DNA of 64,000 nucleotides from DATBLE01 sp046732255 (GTDB lineage: Bacteria; Actinomycetota; Thermoleophilia; Gaiellales; Gaiellaceae): the NCBI GenBank assembly GCA_046732255.1, contig JBKPMR010000003.1, positions 1 through 64,000 on the forward strand, written 5' to 3'. Each line of letters opens with the position of its first letter. Position 1 is the first letter of the stretch. This document shows positions 51,501 to 60,059 of the stretch, piece after piece. The position numbers and the translations under genes were made by a program. The notes under the pieces were generated by a model, which saw only the letters and a program-made list of their open reading frames with translations, searched no databases and was not told where the DNA came from.

Positions 51501-52111
51501 ACGAGAACGGTGCCGGGCTCTGCGGCCGACTGGATCCGCGACGCGGTGTTCACCAGATCGCCGGCGACCATCCCCTGCCCCTCGGCCCCGATCGTCACCG
51601 CCGCCTCACCGGTGAGCACGCCCGCACGGGCGCCGAGTCCCGGCGCGAGGTCGGGGACGGCCGCGACGAGGTCGAGTGCGGTCCGCACGGCGCGCTCTGC
51701 GTCGTCCTCGTTCGCCGCCGGAGTCCCCCAGACCGCCATCACCGCATCGCCGATGAACTTCTCCACGGTGCCGCCGTACAGTGAAACGAGCCGCTGGCAG
51801 GTCTCGAAGTAGCGGGAGAGCAGCTCGCGGGTGTCTTCGGCGTCGCGGTCCTCGGAGGCTGACGTGAAGCCGACCAGGTCGGCGAAGAGCACGGAGACGA
51901 GCTTGCGTTCGGACGCAGGAGCCGGCGGAGCGGTCGCGGTCGCATCCGCAGTCGCCGGAGCGGCGGCGACCTGCGCCCCGCACTCGTCGCAGAACCTGGC
52001 TTCGGCCGGCACGGGATGCCCGTTCGGGCAGGCGCGGGCGAGCGTCGAGCCGCAGTTCAGGCAGAACCGGGCCTCGGGCCGGTTCTGCGTCCCGCAGGAC
52101 GGGCAGGTCAC
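48593..52111 (-). CDS. Zinc-ribbon / class III nucleotidyl cyclase / P-loop ATPase / TPR protein (paralogue A)
   Basis: 1172-residue cytoplasmic signalling protein. Order: two zinc ribbons at 1-45 (CPSCG...CLNCG, then C-P-N-G-H...CDECG), a variable Ala/Pro linker, and a class III cyclase domain at about 70-250 (metal Asp78 in FADLVGFT, second metal Asp in EKFIGDAVMAVWG, transition-state Asn and Arg in VNTASR). Then a STAND/AAA-type ATPase (Walker A GIAGIGKSRLAWEF, Walker B VLVFEDLQWAD) and a long helical TPR-like region. Met replaces the classic purine-contacting Asp. It is the most divergent of the three paralogues. The GTG overlaps the stop of paralogue B by four bases. Confidence 0.9.
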   Translation of the reverse strand: MTCPSCGTQNRPEARFCLNCGSTLARACPNGHPVPAEARFCDECGAQVAAAPATADATATAPPAPASERKLVSVLFADLVGFTSASEDRDAEDTRELLSRYFETCQRLVSLYGGTVEKFIGDAVMAVWGTPAANEDDAERAVRTALDLVAAVPDLAPGLGARAGVLTGEAAVTIGAEGQGMVAGDLVNTASRIQSAAEPGTVLVGEATRRATEAAIAYEPVGEHELKGKAEPVALHRALRVTANRGGAQKSVGLEPPFVGRDREMRLVKELFHTSAEEGKAQLVSVVGIAGIGKSRLAWEFEKYVDGLADNFWWHRGRCLAYGEGVAYWALAEMVRMRAGIVEEESPDSALAKLASSIAEHVPDPEERSWLEPRLAHLLGLAERTAPDREDLFSAWRLFFERLAEQGPAVLVFEDLQWADAGLLDFVEYLLEWSRSHPLYVVALARPELLERRPNFGAVSRNATTLSLEPLSEAAMEALLDGFVPGLPAELHRQILDRAEGIPLYAVETVRMLLDRGLLAREGDVYRPTGEIGALDVPETLHALVAARLDGLEPEERRLLQDASVLGKSFTKAGLAAVSGRAEAEVEPLLVSLVRKEVLGVQADPRSPERGQYNFLQDLLKRVAYETLAKAERKARHLAAAAHLTQAFGAGEQEIVEVVAAHYLDAYQAAPDADDAPEIKARAQEMLTRAGERAASLAANDEAQHYFERAADLSDDPLVEAQLHERAGETGWASGRVEEALEHYETALALYEAQGLTHPAARVTARVGEAVWRAGHLDEALARMEQAYEVLSGDKPDEDLATLAAELGRLHFFKGEPELAVPMIDAAIEIAESLWLPKVLAEALNTQGLIAGYRGRYEQALALMKHSLELALEHDLTQSALRAYNNLGDLLDRRDRYEEAIETMRPALALGRKAGYRLNEWRMLGELGYYLLRTGDWDEALALAREMPEDRIMTAVSVANTLIEIAVERGDPAEARRILGLLSELEGSADVQDRWGYASMSALTLRSEGRFEEALAATDVGLESFQFFGGGVSADAKIALSEGLESALALGRLDRVEDLLAKIDEIPTGRRPPSLVAQAARYRARLAAARNQHEGVEQGFKTAEAVFREHGLTFFLAAAELEHAEWLTGEGRSHEAQPLLDEAREIFERLEARPWLGRCDALAPARAETASV

Positions 52112-55100
52112 GCGCGCACCGCGATCGGACTTTCGTGGTGGCCGGCCCGCTCGGCCCACGGCGCCGCCCCGAGGCGCTCGAAGATCTCGCGCGCCTCCAC
52201 GAGCAGCGGCTCCGCATCGGCGGATCGCCCGTGCTCGCGGAGACGCTCGCCGCGCTCGAGCAGGGTCACAGCAAGCCAGAAGGGGAGCTCGAGCTCGCGA
52301 AGGCGGGTTTCCGCGGCTGCGTAGCCGGCGAAGGCAACATCCGGGGCGTCGGACAACAGTCCCCGGAAACGATGTGCTTGGGCGTCGAGAAACGGCGGGC
52401 GCAGCCCCGGCGGGAGGTCCTCGATCGTAGACAGCAGCTCCTCTGCCTTCCCGCGATCGTCGATCGCGAGCGCAGCTTCGATCGCGTGGACGAGACCGTG
52501 CTTCACCGCCTGATTGGCGATGCCCATCGTCGGCGCAAGCGCGATCGCCCGCTGCGCCGCTGCAAGCGCATCGACGAGACGGCCGTCCGCTCGGGCGAGC
52601 GCCGCCTCCGCGGTCGCGTAGCAGGATTGGTCCTGGACGTCGCTCGACTCGGCCAGGCGGGCGTAGATGGAGAAGATCCGGCGCGCCTCCTCGACGTTCC
52701 CGCGGTGAAGGTGGAGCTCGAGGACCGAGGTCATCGGGCTGAGCAGCGTGCCGCCGGTCGGGAGCTTCTCCTCCGGGATCTCGGCGAGCGCTGCGAGCGA
52801 CCCGTCCCAATCGCCCCGCATGAAGAGGGCATAGGTCATCTCGCTGAGCGCGAACCACTCGTTCGGCCGATTGCCGTCCTTGCGGCCGAGCTCGAGCGCC
52901 TGCCGCAGGTACCCGAGCGCCTCCTCGTAGCGGTCGTACTGGAAGCAGAGGTCGGAGAGGTTGCCGCAGGCGTTAGCTGCCCGTTCGGTGAGCCCATGGG
53001 CGAGCGCATGCTCGAGGGCGAGCTTGAGCAAACCTCGGGCTTCCTCGGGACGTCCGTGCGTGGCGCTGAGCATCGACTTCGTCGACCACGCATAGGTCAG
53101 CACCTCGGCAAGCGAGAGCGACTCGCCGAGGTCGAGCGCGAGCTCCGTTCGCTCTCGGGAGCGCTCGAGGTCGCCGGCGAACCAGTGCGAGTGCGCCAGC
53201 CGGGCGACGAGGAAGGCCAGCTCCTCGTCCGGCTCGTCCGTCGAGATCACTGAGTACGCCCGCTCCATGCGTTCGATCGCCTCGTGCAGCTGACCCATGT
53301 ACCACTGCGCGTGCCCGAGCCTCGCGGACACGCACGCCGATGCATGAGTGTCGCCCTGGCTGTCGTACAGCGCGATCGAAGCCTCGAACAGGCGCGCCGC
53401 TGCCTCCATGGCCCCAGCCTTGAACGCCATTTGGCCCGCTCGGTCCACGAGCGCCGCCTGAAGCTGCGGGTCGTCCGTCAACCCGGCGCTCTGCTCGAAG
53501 TAGCGCTGCGCCTCTTCAGAGGCGCCGAGCGACGCGGCGCGCTCGGCGGCCCTCGTCAGGGCTCGGCGGGCCTGCTCCTTGATCTCCGCGGCATCGGATG
53601 CTGTCGGCGCCGCCTCGTAGGCGTCGAGGTAGTGAGACGCAACGACCTCGACGACCTCGTGCTCGCCCCAGCCCTGCTCCAGGTGAGCGGCCGCGGCGAG
53701 GTGTCGCACCTTCCGGTCGTGCTTGGACAGCGTCTCGTACGAAACGCGGCGCAGCAGATCTTGGAGGAAGCCGTACTGGCCGTGCTCGGGCGAGCGCGGG
53801 TCCGCCTGGACGCCGAGCAGTTCTTTCCGCGTCAGTGATGCGAGGATCGGGTCGAGCTCTTGCTCGGAGAGCCCGCTGACGGCGCCGAGCGACTGCTTCG
53901 TAAAAGTCTTCCCGAGCACGGCGCCGTCCTGCAGCACCCGCCGTTCTTCAGTGGTGAGCCCGTCCAGGCGCGCAGCGATCAGCGCGTGGAGGGTCTCCGG
54001 AACCTCGAGCGACTCGATCGTGCCGGTCGGCCGGTACGACGATTCCTCCTGGACGAGCGCGCCCCGATCGAGCAGCATCCGCACCGTCTCGACGGCGTAG
54101 AGCGGGATGCCTTCGGCCCGCTCGAGGATCTGGCTGCGGAGCGTGTCCTGGAGGCCGGGGACGAGGCCGCCGAGTATCTCCTCCATGGCCGGCTCCGGCA
54201 GCGGCTCCAGGTAGAGGGAGGTGAAGTTCCGGCTCGCACTGCCCCAGGTCGGCCGCCGTTCCTGGAGCTCGGGGCGGGCCAAGGTCATGACGAACAGCGG
54301 CGAACTCCGCGACCACTCGAGCAGATACTCGATGAAGTCCAGCAGCGCTGCGTCCGCCCACTGCATGTCCTCGAAGACCATCACCGTCGGGTAGACATCG
54401 GCGAGTCGCTCGAAAAACAGACGCCAGGCCGCGAACAGGTCCTCACGCTCGAAGCGCGTGCTCTCCTCCAGCGCGAGCAGGTGCCGGAGACGCGGCTCGA
54501 CGAAGCGCCGCTCCTCCTCGTCGGAGAGGTGCTCGCGGACGACCTCCGCGAGCTTGGCGAGCGCCGAGGCCTGCTCCTCGTCCTCGGCGATCCGCGCCCG
54601 CATCCGGACCATGTCCGCCAGCGCCCAGTAGGTCACCCCCTCGCCGTAGGAGAGGCAGCGGCCGCGGTGCCAGTAGGTGATCTGCGGCAGGCCGTCGAAG
54701 TATTTGTAGAACTCCCACCCCAGCCGCGACTTGCCGATCCCGGCAATACCCGTGATCGAGATCAGGTGGGGCTTGCAATCGTCGGCGGAGGCGTGGAAGA
54801 GGTCCTTGATCCGCCGGAGCTCCCGGTCCCGGCCGACGAACGGGGCTTCGAGCCCAGTGGACTTGAGCGAGCCGCGCGCGCCGGACACGACCCGGAGCGC
54901 TTGCCAGAGCGGGACCAGGCCGACCTTGCCTCTCAGCTCGTGCGAGCCCGCGTCGGCATAGACGATCGTCTGGTCGGTCGCGCGGCGAGTCGCTTCGCCC
55001 ACGACCACGGCTCCAGGTGCTGCGATGCTCTGGATCCGTGACGCACTGTTCACGAGATCGCCGGCGACCATGCCCTCTCCCTCGGCGCCGATCGTCACCG

Positions 55101-55620
55101 CCGCCTCGCCCGTGAGGACGCCGGCGCGGGCACGCAGGTCGGGCGCTCCGACCTCGTCGCCCAGGGCGGTCACGGCCGCAACCAGGTCGAGCGCCGCCCG
55201 CACCGCGCGCTCGGCGTCGTCCTCGGTCGCGGTCGGTGTCCCCCACACCGCCATCACCGCGTCGCCGATGAATTTTTCCACGGTGCCCCCGTACAGTTCG
55301 ATCAGCCGGCGGCAGGTGTCGAAGTAGCGCGAGAGGAGCTCGCGCGTTTCTTCGGCGTCGCGACTTTCCGAAGCAGCGGTGAAGCCGACCAGATCGGCGA
55401 AGAGGACCGAGACGAGCCGACGCTCAGCCGAGGGCGCGCCCCGTTCCCCGGCCGGCTCGGCGGTCCCTTCGCGCAGCGGCGCCCCGCACTCGCCGCAGAA
55501 CTTCTGCCCGGGCGGATTCGGCGTACCGCAGGAGGCACAGTGCTCGGTGAGTGCCGTCCCGCACTCGCCGCAGAACTTCTGCCCTGCCGGATTCTCGAAG
55601 CCGCAGGCGGAGCAGGTCAT
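52108..55620 (-). CDS. Zinc-ribbon / class III nucleotidyl cyclase / P-loop ATPase / TPR protein (paralogue B)
   Basis: 1170 residues with the same plan as its neighbours: zinc ribbons CSACG...CGECG and CASCG...CGECG (1-46), cyclase at about 68-250 with metal Asp76 and Asp120 and the adenine-type Lys116 (EKFIGDAVM), Walker A GIAGIGKS (about 291-298), Walker B VMVFEDMQWAD, then TPR-like helices. Very close to paralogue C over the first 650 or so residues, with drift in the TPR tail, which suggests recent duplication and tail diversification. Met in the purine-contact position (EGMVAGDLVN). ATG overlaps the stop of C. Confidence 0.9.
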   Translation of the reverse strand: MTCSACGFENPAGQKFCGECGTALTEHCASCGTPNPPGQKFCGECGAPLREGTAEPAGERGAPSAERRLVSVLFADLVGFTAASESRDAEETRELLSRYFDTCRRLIELYGGTVEKFIGDAVMAVWGTPTATEDDAERAVRAALDLVAAVTALGDEVGAPDLRARAGVLTGEAAVTIGAEGEGMVAGDLVNSASRIQSIAAPGAVVVGEATRRATDQTIVYADAGSHELRGKVGLVPLWQALRVVSGARGSLKSTGLEAPFVGRDRELRRIKDLFHASADDCKPHLISITGIAGIGKSRLGWEFYKYFDGLPQITYWHRGRCLSYGEGVTYWALADMVRMRARIAEDEEQASALAKLAEVVREHLSDEEERRFVEPRLRHLLALEESTRFEREDLFAAWRLFFERLADVYPTVMVFEDMQWADAALLDFIEYLLEWSRSSPLFVMTLARPELQERRPTWGSASRNFTSLYLEPLPEPAMEEILGGLVPGLQDTLRSQILERAEGIPLYAVETVRMLLDRGALVQEESSYRPTGTIESLEVPETLHALIAARLDGLTTEERRVLQDGAVLGKTFTKQSLGAVSGLSEQELDPILASLTRKELLGVQADPRSPEHGQYGFLQDLLRRVSYETLSKHDRKVRHLAAAAHLEQGWGEHEVVEVVASHYLDAYEAAPTASDAAEIKEQARRALTRAAERAASLGASEEAQRYFEQSAGLTDDPQLQAALVDRAGQMAFKAGAMEAAARLFEASIALYDSQGDTHASACVSARLGHAQWYMGQLHEAIERMERAYSVISTDEPDEELAFLVARLAHSHWFAGDLERSRERTELALDLGESLSLAEVLTYAWSTKSMLSATHGRPEEARGLLKLALEHALAHGLTERAANACGNLSDLCFQYDRYEEALGYLRQALELGRKDGNRPNEWFALSEMTYALFMRGDWDGSLAALAEIPEEKLPTGGTLLSPMTSVLELHLHRGNVEEARRIFSIYARLAESSDVQDQSCYATAEAALARADGRLVDALAAAQRAIALAPTMGIANQAVKHGLVHAIEAALAIDDRGKAEELLSTIEDLPPGLRPPFLDAQAHRFRGLLSDAPDVAFAGYAAAETRLRELELPFWLAVTLLERGERLREHGRSADAEPLLVEAREIFERLGAAPWAERAGHHESPIAVRA

Positions 55621-58600
55621 GCGGTTACCTCGGCCGCGACCGACGCACGGGCCTGCTCGATCCAGGGCGTCGCCCCTAGCTGTTCGAAGATCTCTCCCGC
55701 CTCCGATCGGAGACGTGCTGCCTCTCGGCCGCCGCCGACCGCTTCCGCCTGCTCGAGGAGGGTGACCCCGAGCCAGAACGGGATGCTGAGCGCGCGGAAG
55801 CGAGCCGCCGCGGCCGCGAGCCCCTTCCCGTCGCCCCCCTGGCGTGCGCGAAGGCGGAGCACCTGGGCGTCCAGATAGGGCGGCCGGATACCCGGCGAGA
55901 GGCCGTCGACGAAGGCGAACAGTTTCTCGGCCCGACCGGTCTCCCCGAGTGCGAGGGCCGCCTCGAGCGCGTCGACGACGCCGTGCTTCACGCCCTGGAA
56001 GCCCGGCCCCATGGTCTCGACGGTCGTGAGCGTCTCGGCCCCGGCCTCGAGCGCCTCCTCCAACCGTCCCTCGGCGCGACGGAGGGCCGCAGTGCATCCC
56101 AGGTAGCAACCTCGATCCTGGAGGTCCGAGGAATCCGCGAGCCGGGCGAAGAGCGCGAGTAGCCGCCGCGCCTCGTCCAGCTGGCCCCGGCCGCAGTACA
56201 CCTCCACTCCGGCCTGGAGGAGGCTGAGGACGACGCCTCCCGAATCGAGCTGCTCGTCGGTGAACTCGTCTCGGATCGCCAGCACCTCGTCCCAGCGGCC
56301 CAGCATCAGGAGCGGGTAGCAGCGCTCGGAGAGCGTCGCCCATTCGAAGCGCCGGTGGCCCATCTTCCGATCGAAGCTCAGCGCCTCGTCCAGGTAGCCG
56401 AGCGCCTCGACGTACCGGTCTGACCGGAAGGAGCGGTCGGAGAGGAGGAAGTAGAAGGTGCTGACCTCCTCGGGCAGGTCGTGCTCCTGGGCCTTCTCCA
56501 GCGCGTGTTTGAGGAGTGCGAGCGACTCCTCGTGGTGCCGGCGGCTGAACAGGACGGCGGACTTGGCCCGCAAGGCGATGACGAGTGCCTTTCCCAGGCC
56601 CTGCGCCTCGGCGATGTCGAGCGCGAGCTCCGCGCGCGCGAATGCGCGTTCGAGGTCGCCGTTGAACCAGTAGTAGCGCGACAGGTAGGCGGCGAGCAGC
56701 GCGAGGTCCTCGTCGGGCTCGTCGGTCGAGATGACGTCGAACGCTCGTTCTGCCCGCTCCAGTGCCTCGTCCCGATGTGACGTGAACGAGAGCATGTGGG
56801 CGTAGCGACCGGCGATGCGCGCCGCAGCATGGGTGTCGCCCTCGGCCTCGTAGATCGCGATCGAGCGCTCGAGCAGATCCTGGGTTGCCTGTGGATTCGC
56901 GGCCCGCCCGGCCATTTCCCCGGCCCGGCCGAGCAGCTCCGCCTGGTCGAGCGGCGCGTCGGTCAGGCCCGCGGCCTGCTCGAAGTACCGCTGGGCCTCC
57001 TCGGATGCGCCGAGGGACGCCGCTCGTTCCCCGGCGCGGGTCAGGGCCGACCGCGCCTTCGCTTTGATCGTTGCGGCATCGTCCGCATCGGGATCGGCCT
57101 CGTAGGCGTCGACGTAGTGCGAGGCGATGACTTCGACCACGTCGTGCTCACTCGACGTCTCCTCGAGGTACGCCGCCGCGGCCAGGTGCCGCACCTTTCG
57201 GTCGCGTCTCGCCAGGGTTTCGTAGGCGACTCGGCGCAGCAGGTCCTGGAGGAAGCCGTATTGGCCGTGCTCCGGCGACCTGGGGTCGGCCTGGACGCCG
57301 AAGAGCTCCTTGCGAGTCAGCGCGACCAGGAGGTGATCGAGGTCGGGCTCCGCCAGGCCGGCGACGGCGGCAAGTGCCTGCTTGGTGAACGTCTTGCCGA
57401 GAACGGCCCCGTCTTGGAGCAACCGCCGCTCCTCGGCCGTCAGGCCGTCGAGGCGCGCGGCGATCAGGGCGTGCAGAGTCTCGGGAACCTCGAGCGACTC
57501 GATCGTGCCGGTCGGCCGGTACGACGCCTCCTCCTGGACGAGCGCGCCGCGGTCGAGCAGCATCCGGACCGTCTCGACCGCGTAGAGCGGAATGCCCTCC
57601 GCCCGCTCCAGGATCTGCCTGCGGAGCGCGTCGGGCAGACCGGGGACGAGGCCGCCGAGCAGCTCCTCCATCGCCGCCTCCGAGAGCGGCTCCAGATAGA
57701 TGGAGGTGAGGTTGCGCGTCGCCGCTCCCCAGGTCGGCCGCCGGTCCTGGAGCTCCGGCCGAGCCAGGGTCACGACGAACAGCGGTGAGCTTCGCGACCA
57801 CTCGAGCAGGTACTCGATGAAATCGAGCAGGGAGGCGTCCGCCCACTGCATGTCCTCGAACACCATCACCGTCGGATAGACGTCGGCGAGGCGCTCGAAG
57901 AAGAGCCGCCAGGCGGCGAACAGGTCCTCGCGCTCGAACCGCGTGTTCTCCTCGAGACCGAGCAGATGGCGTAGCCGCGGCTCGACGAAGCGGCGCTCCT
58001 CTTCGTCGGGCAGGTGCTGCTCGACGACCTCGCCGAGCTTGGCGAGCGCCGAACCGGGCTCCTCGTCCTCGGCGATCCGCGCGCGCATGCGAACCATGTC
58101 CGCGAGCGCCCAGTACGTGACGCCCTCGCCGTACGAGAGGCAGCGCCCGCGGTGCCAGTACGTGATCTGCGCGATGCCGTCGAAGTACTTGTAGAACTCC
58201 CACGCCAGCCGCGACTTGCCGATCCCGGCGATCCCTGTGATCGAGATCAGCTGCGGCCTGCGCTCGTCGGCGCACGCGTGGAAGAGGTCCTTGATCCGGC
58301 GCAGCTCCGCGTCCCGGCCCACGAACGGCGCCTCGAGCCCGGTGGACTTGAGCGCTCCCCGGGCGCCCGAGACGACGCGTAGCGCCTGCCACAGCGGGAC
58401 GAGGCCGACCTTTCCTTTCAGCTCGTGCGAGCCGGCGTCGGTGTAGACGATCGTCTGGTCGGTGGTGCGACGGGTCGCCTCGCCGACGAGCACCGTCCCG
58501 GGCTCGGCCAGCGCCTGGATCCGCGACGCCGTGTTGACCAGGTCGCCTGCGACCATGCCCTGCCCCTCGGCCCCGATCGTCACCGCAGCCTCGCCCGTGA

Positions 58601-59102
58601 GCACGCCCGCCCGGGCGCGAAGGTGCGGTGCGCCGACCTCGTCTCCCAGCGCGGTGACCGCCGCGACCAGATCCAGGGCGGCGCGGACCGCCCGCTCGGC
58701 GTCGTCCTCGGTCGCCGTCGGCGTCCCCCACACCGCCATCACCGCGTCGCCGATGAACTTCTCCACCGTCCCGCCGTACAGCTCGATCAGCCGCCGGCAG
58801 GCGTCGAAGTACCGCGAGAGCAGCTCGCGCGTGTCCTCGGCGTCGCGGGTCTCGGACGCCGCCGTGAAGCCGACCAGGTCGGCGAACAGCACGGAAACGA
58901 GCCGGCGCTCGGCGGCGGGGGCCTCGGGCGCGACGGAGTCGACGGGGGCGCTCGCGAGGGAAGCCCCGCACTCACCGCAGAACTTGACCCCGGGGGTGTT
59001 CGCGCTGCCACACGCGGCGCAGAGGACCGCGAGCGGGCTTCCGCACTCGCCGCAGAACTTCCGTGTGGCCTCGTTTTCGGTCCCGCACGCGGAGCACCGC
59101 AT
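55617..59102 (-). CDS. Zinc-ribbon / class III nucleotidyl cyclase / P-loop ATPase / TPR protein (paralogue C)
   Basis: 1161 residues, first of the three in transcription order. Zinc ribbons at 3-45, cyclase 65-250 (metal Asp75 and Asp119, Lys115, Asn190, Arg194; Met183 where adenylate cyclases have Asp), P-loop 290-297, Walker B 412-417 (VMVFED), then TPR-like helices from about 690. Cyclase catalytic residues are otherwise complete, so activity is plausible, with uncertain nucleotide preference. No signal peptide or membrane segment. It starts 18 bases after a GNAT gene, so the five genes VOC-GNAT-C-B-A look like one unit. Confidence 0.9.
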   Translation of the reverse strand: MRCSACGTENEATRKFCGECGSPLAVLCAACGSANTPGVKFCGECGASLASAPVDSVAPEAPAAERRLVSVLFADLVGFTAASETRDAEDTRELLSRYFDACRRLIELYGGTVEKFIGDAVMAVWGTPTATEDDAERAVRAALDLVAAVTALGDEVGAPHLRARAGVLTGEAAVTIGAEGQGMVAGDLVNTASRIQALAEPGTVLVGEATRRTTDQTIVYTDAGSHELKGKVGLVPLWQALRVVSGARGALKSTGLEAPFVGRDAELRRIKDLFHACADERRPQLISITGIAGIGKSRLAWEFYKYFDGIAQITYWHRGRCLSYGEGVTYWALADMVRMRARIAEDEEPGSALAKLGEVVEQHLPDEEERRFVEPRLRHLLGLEENTRFEREDLFAAWRLFFERLADVYPTVMVFEDMQWADASLLDFIEYLLEWSRSSPLFVVTLARPELQDRRPTWGAATRNLTSIYLEPLSEAAMEELLGGLVPGLPDALRRQILERAEGIPLYAVETVRMLLDRGALVQEEASYRPTGTIESLEVPETLHALIAARLDGLTAEERRLLQDGAVLGKTFTKQALAAVAGLAEPDLDHLLVALTRKELFGVQADPRSPEHGQYGFLQDLLRRVAYETLARRDRKVRHLAAAAYLEETSSEHDVVEVIASHYVDAYEADPDADDAATIKAKARSALTRAGERAASLGASEEAQRYFEQAAGLTDAPLDQAELLGRAGEMAGRAANPQATQDLLERSIAIYEAEGDTHAAARIAGRYAHMLSFTSHRDEALERAERAFDVISTDEPDEDLALLAAYLSRYYWFNGDLERAFARAELALDIAEAQGLGKALVIALRAKSAVLFSRRHHEESLALLKHALEKAQEHDLPEEVSTFYFLLSDRSFRSDRYVEALGYLDEALSFDRKMGHRRFEWATLSERCYPLLMLGRWDEVLAIRDEFTDEQLDSGGVVLSLLQAGVEVYCGRGQLDEARRLLALFARLADSSDLQDRGCYLGCTAALRRAEGRLEEALEAGAETLTTVETMGPGFQGVKHGVVDALEAALALGETGRAEKLFAFVDGLSPGIRPPYLDAQVLRLRARQGGDGKGLAAAAARFRALSIPFWLGVTLLEQAEAVGGGREAARLRSEAGEIFEQLGATPWIEQARASVAAEVTA

Positions 59103-59120
59103 ACGTCCAAGGGTAAACCG

Positions 59121-59576
59121 TTATGCGAGCGTTGCCAGCATCACCCAGGCGCCGGCCCGGTCGCCGACCTTGGCGAAGCCGTACTGCTCGTACAGGCGGA
59201 TCGCGGCGTTGTCGGGCTCGACGCTGAGACTGATCTGAGCGAAGTCATCCTCGCGGGCCTGCGCGAGCAGCGCGTCGAGGAGATCGCGGCCGAGCCCGCG
59301 CCCGCGCCGGCTGGGAACGATCGCGATCGTCAGCTCCGGAGTCGTCGCGTCCACGAAGCCGTAGCCCGGCTCGTGCTCGTCGAACAGCCGGTACCACGCC
59401 GCCCCGACCGGCTGAAACTCGTCGATCGCGACCAGCGCGCGGTCGCCCGGCCGGCCCCAGCCGGCCACGTACCGCTCGAGCGGCACGTCCGCCTCGGTGC
59501 CCCAGCGGGCGTAGTAGGCGTGACGGAGCATGTCCCGGAGAAACGGCAGGTCCTGCGTACCGGCCGGTCGGATCAC
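59121..59576 (-). CDS. GNAT family N-acetyltransferase
   Basis: 151-residue acetyltransferase: IRPAGTQDLPFLRDML, the acetyl-CoA P-loop IAIVPSRRGRGLGRDLLDALL, and a C-terminal LSVEPDNAAIRLYEQYGFAKVG. Substrate unknown. The GTG overlaps the VOC stop (GTGA), so the two are coupled. It precedes the cyclase array. Confidence 0.9.
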   Translation of the reverse strand: MIRPAGTQDLPFLRDMLRHAYYARWGTEADVPLERYVAGWGRPGDRALVAIDEFQPVGAAWYRLFDEHEPGYGFVDATTPELTIAIVPSRRGRGLGRDLLDALLAQAREDDFAQISLSVEPDNAAIRLYEQYGFAKVGDRAGAWVMLATLA

Positions 59577-59899
59577 GTGATTTCTTCCGTCAGCTGGATG
59601 CGGTTCCCATCCGGGTCGAAAATGTCCACGATCCGCACCTGCCCGTGCAGCTCGAGGATGACGCCGACCTCGACCCCGTCTGCACGGAGCCGCTCCACCT
59701 CCGCCCGGAGGTCCGGCACGCTCACGGAGGCGACGCCGCCCTCGTCGCCCTGCGCCTCCCAGAGGGCGATCTCCATATCGTCGCGCCGGAGCCGGGCCCA
59801 CCGGCCCTCCTCGTCGTTGAACGTCTCGTCGAAGCCGAGCACGTTCCGGTAGAAGGCCCGCGCCGCCGCCAGGTCGCGAACGCGGTACCAGACGCTCAT
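59573..59899 (-). CDS. VOC/glyoxalase family protein
   Basis: 108 residues: VWYRVRDLAAARAFYRNVLGF, EIALWEAQGD, and VDIFDPDGNRIQLTEEI. A single VOC unit, substrate unknown. The ATG lies three bases after a perfect palindrome, with no usable ribosome site between, which fits a start affected by the element. First gene of the cassette inserted after E2. Confidence 0.85.
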   Translation of the reverse strand: MSVWYRVRDLAAARAFYRNVLGFDETFNDEEGRWARLRRDDMEIALWEAQGDEGGVASVSVPDLRAEVERLRADGVEVGVILELHGQVRIVDIFDPDGNRIQLTEEIT

Positions 59900-59902
59900 G
59901 CG

Positions 59903-59929
59903 CGTGGGGGAACCCAGGGTTCCCCCACG
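59903..59929. repeat. Perfect palindrome at the head of the VOC-GNAT-cyclase cassette
   Basis: 13-base perfect arms (CGTGGGGGAACCC and its complement) around one base, directly upstream of the VOC start. The rest of the gap to the E2 stop (59930-60059) shows no gene; it contains a weaker inverted repeat around GCGCTCCGGCGAGAGCGC. Confidence 0.8.
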
Positions 59930-60059
59930 GACCCCCTCCTTCTTCGCAGCGCGTGACCGGCGGCTGTCGCGCTCCGGCGAGAGCGCGGTCTCGCCTCCGC
60001 ACGCGCGAGGGGAGTCCCCCAAGGACGACGATCGGCCCTAGTTACGGACTCAACGGCCA

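Noticed and set aside
59930..60059. A missing small gene between E2 and the VOC gene
   Set aside because: No frame with start, ribosome site and plausible composition; only inverted repeats were seen.
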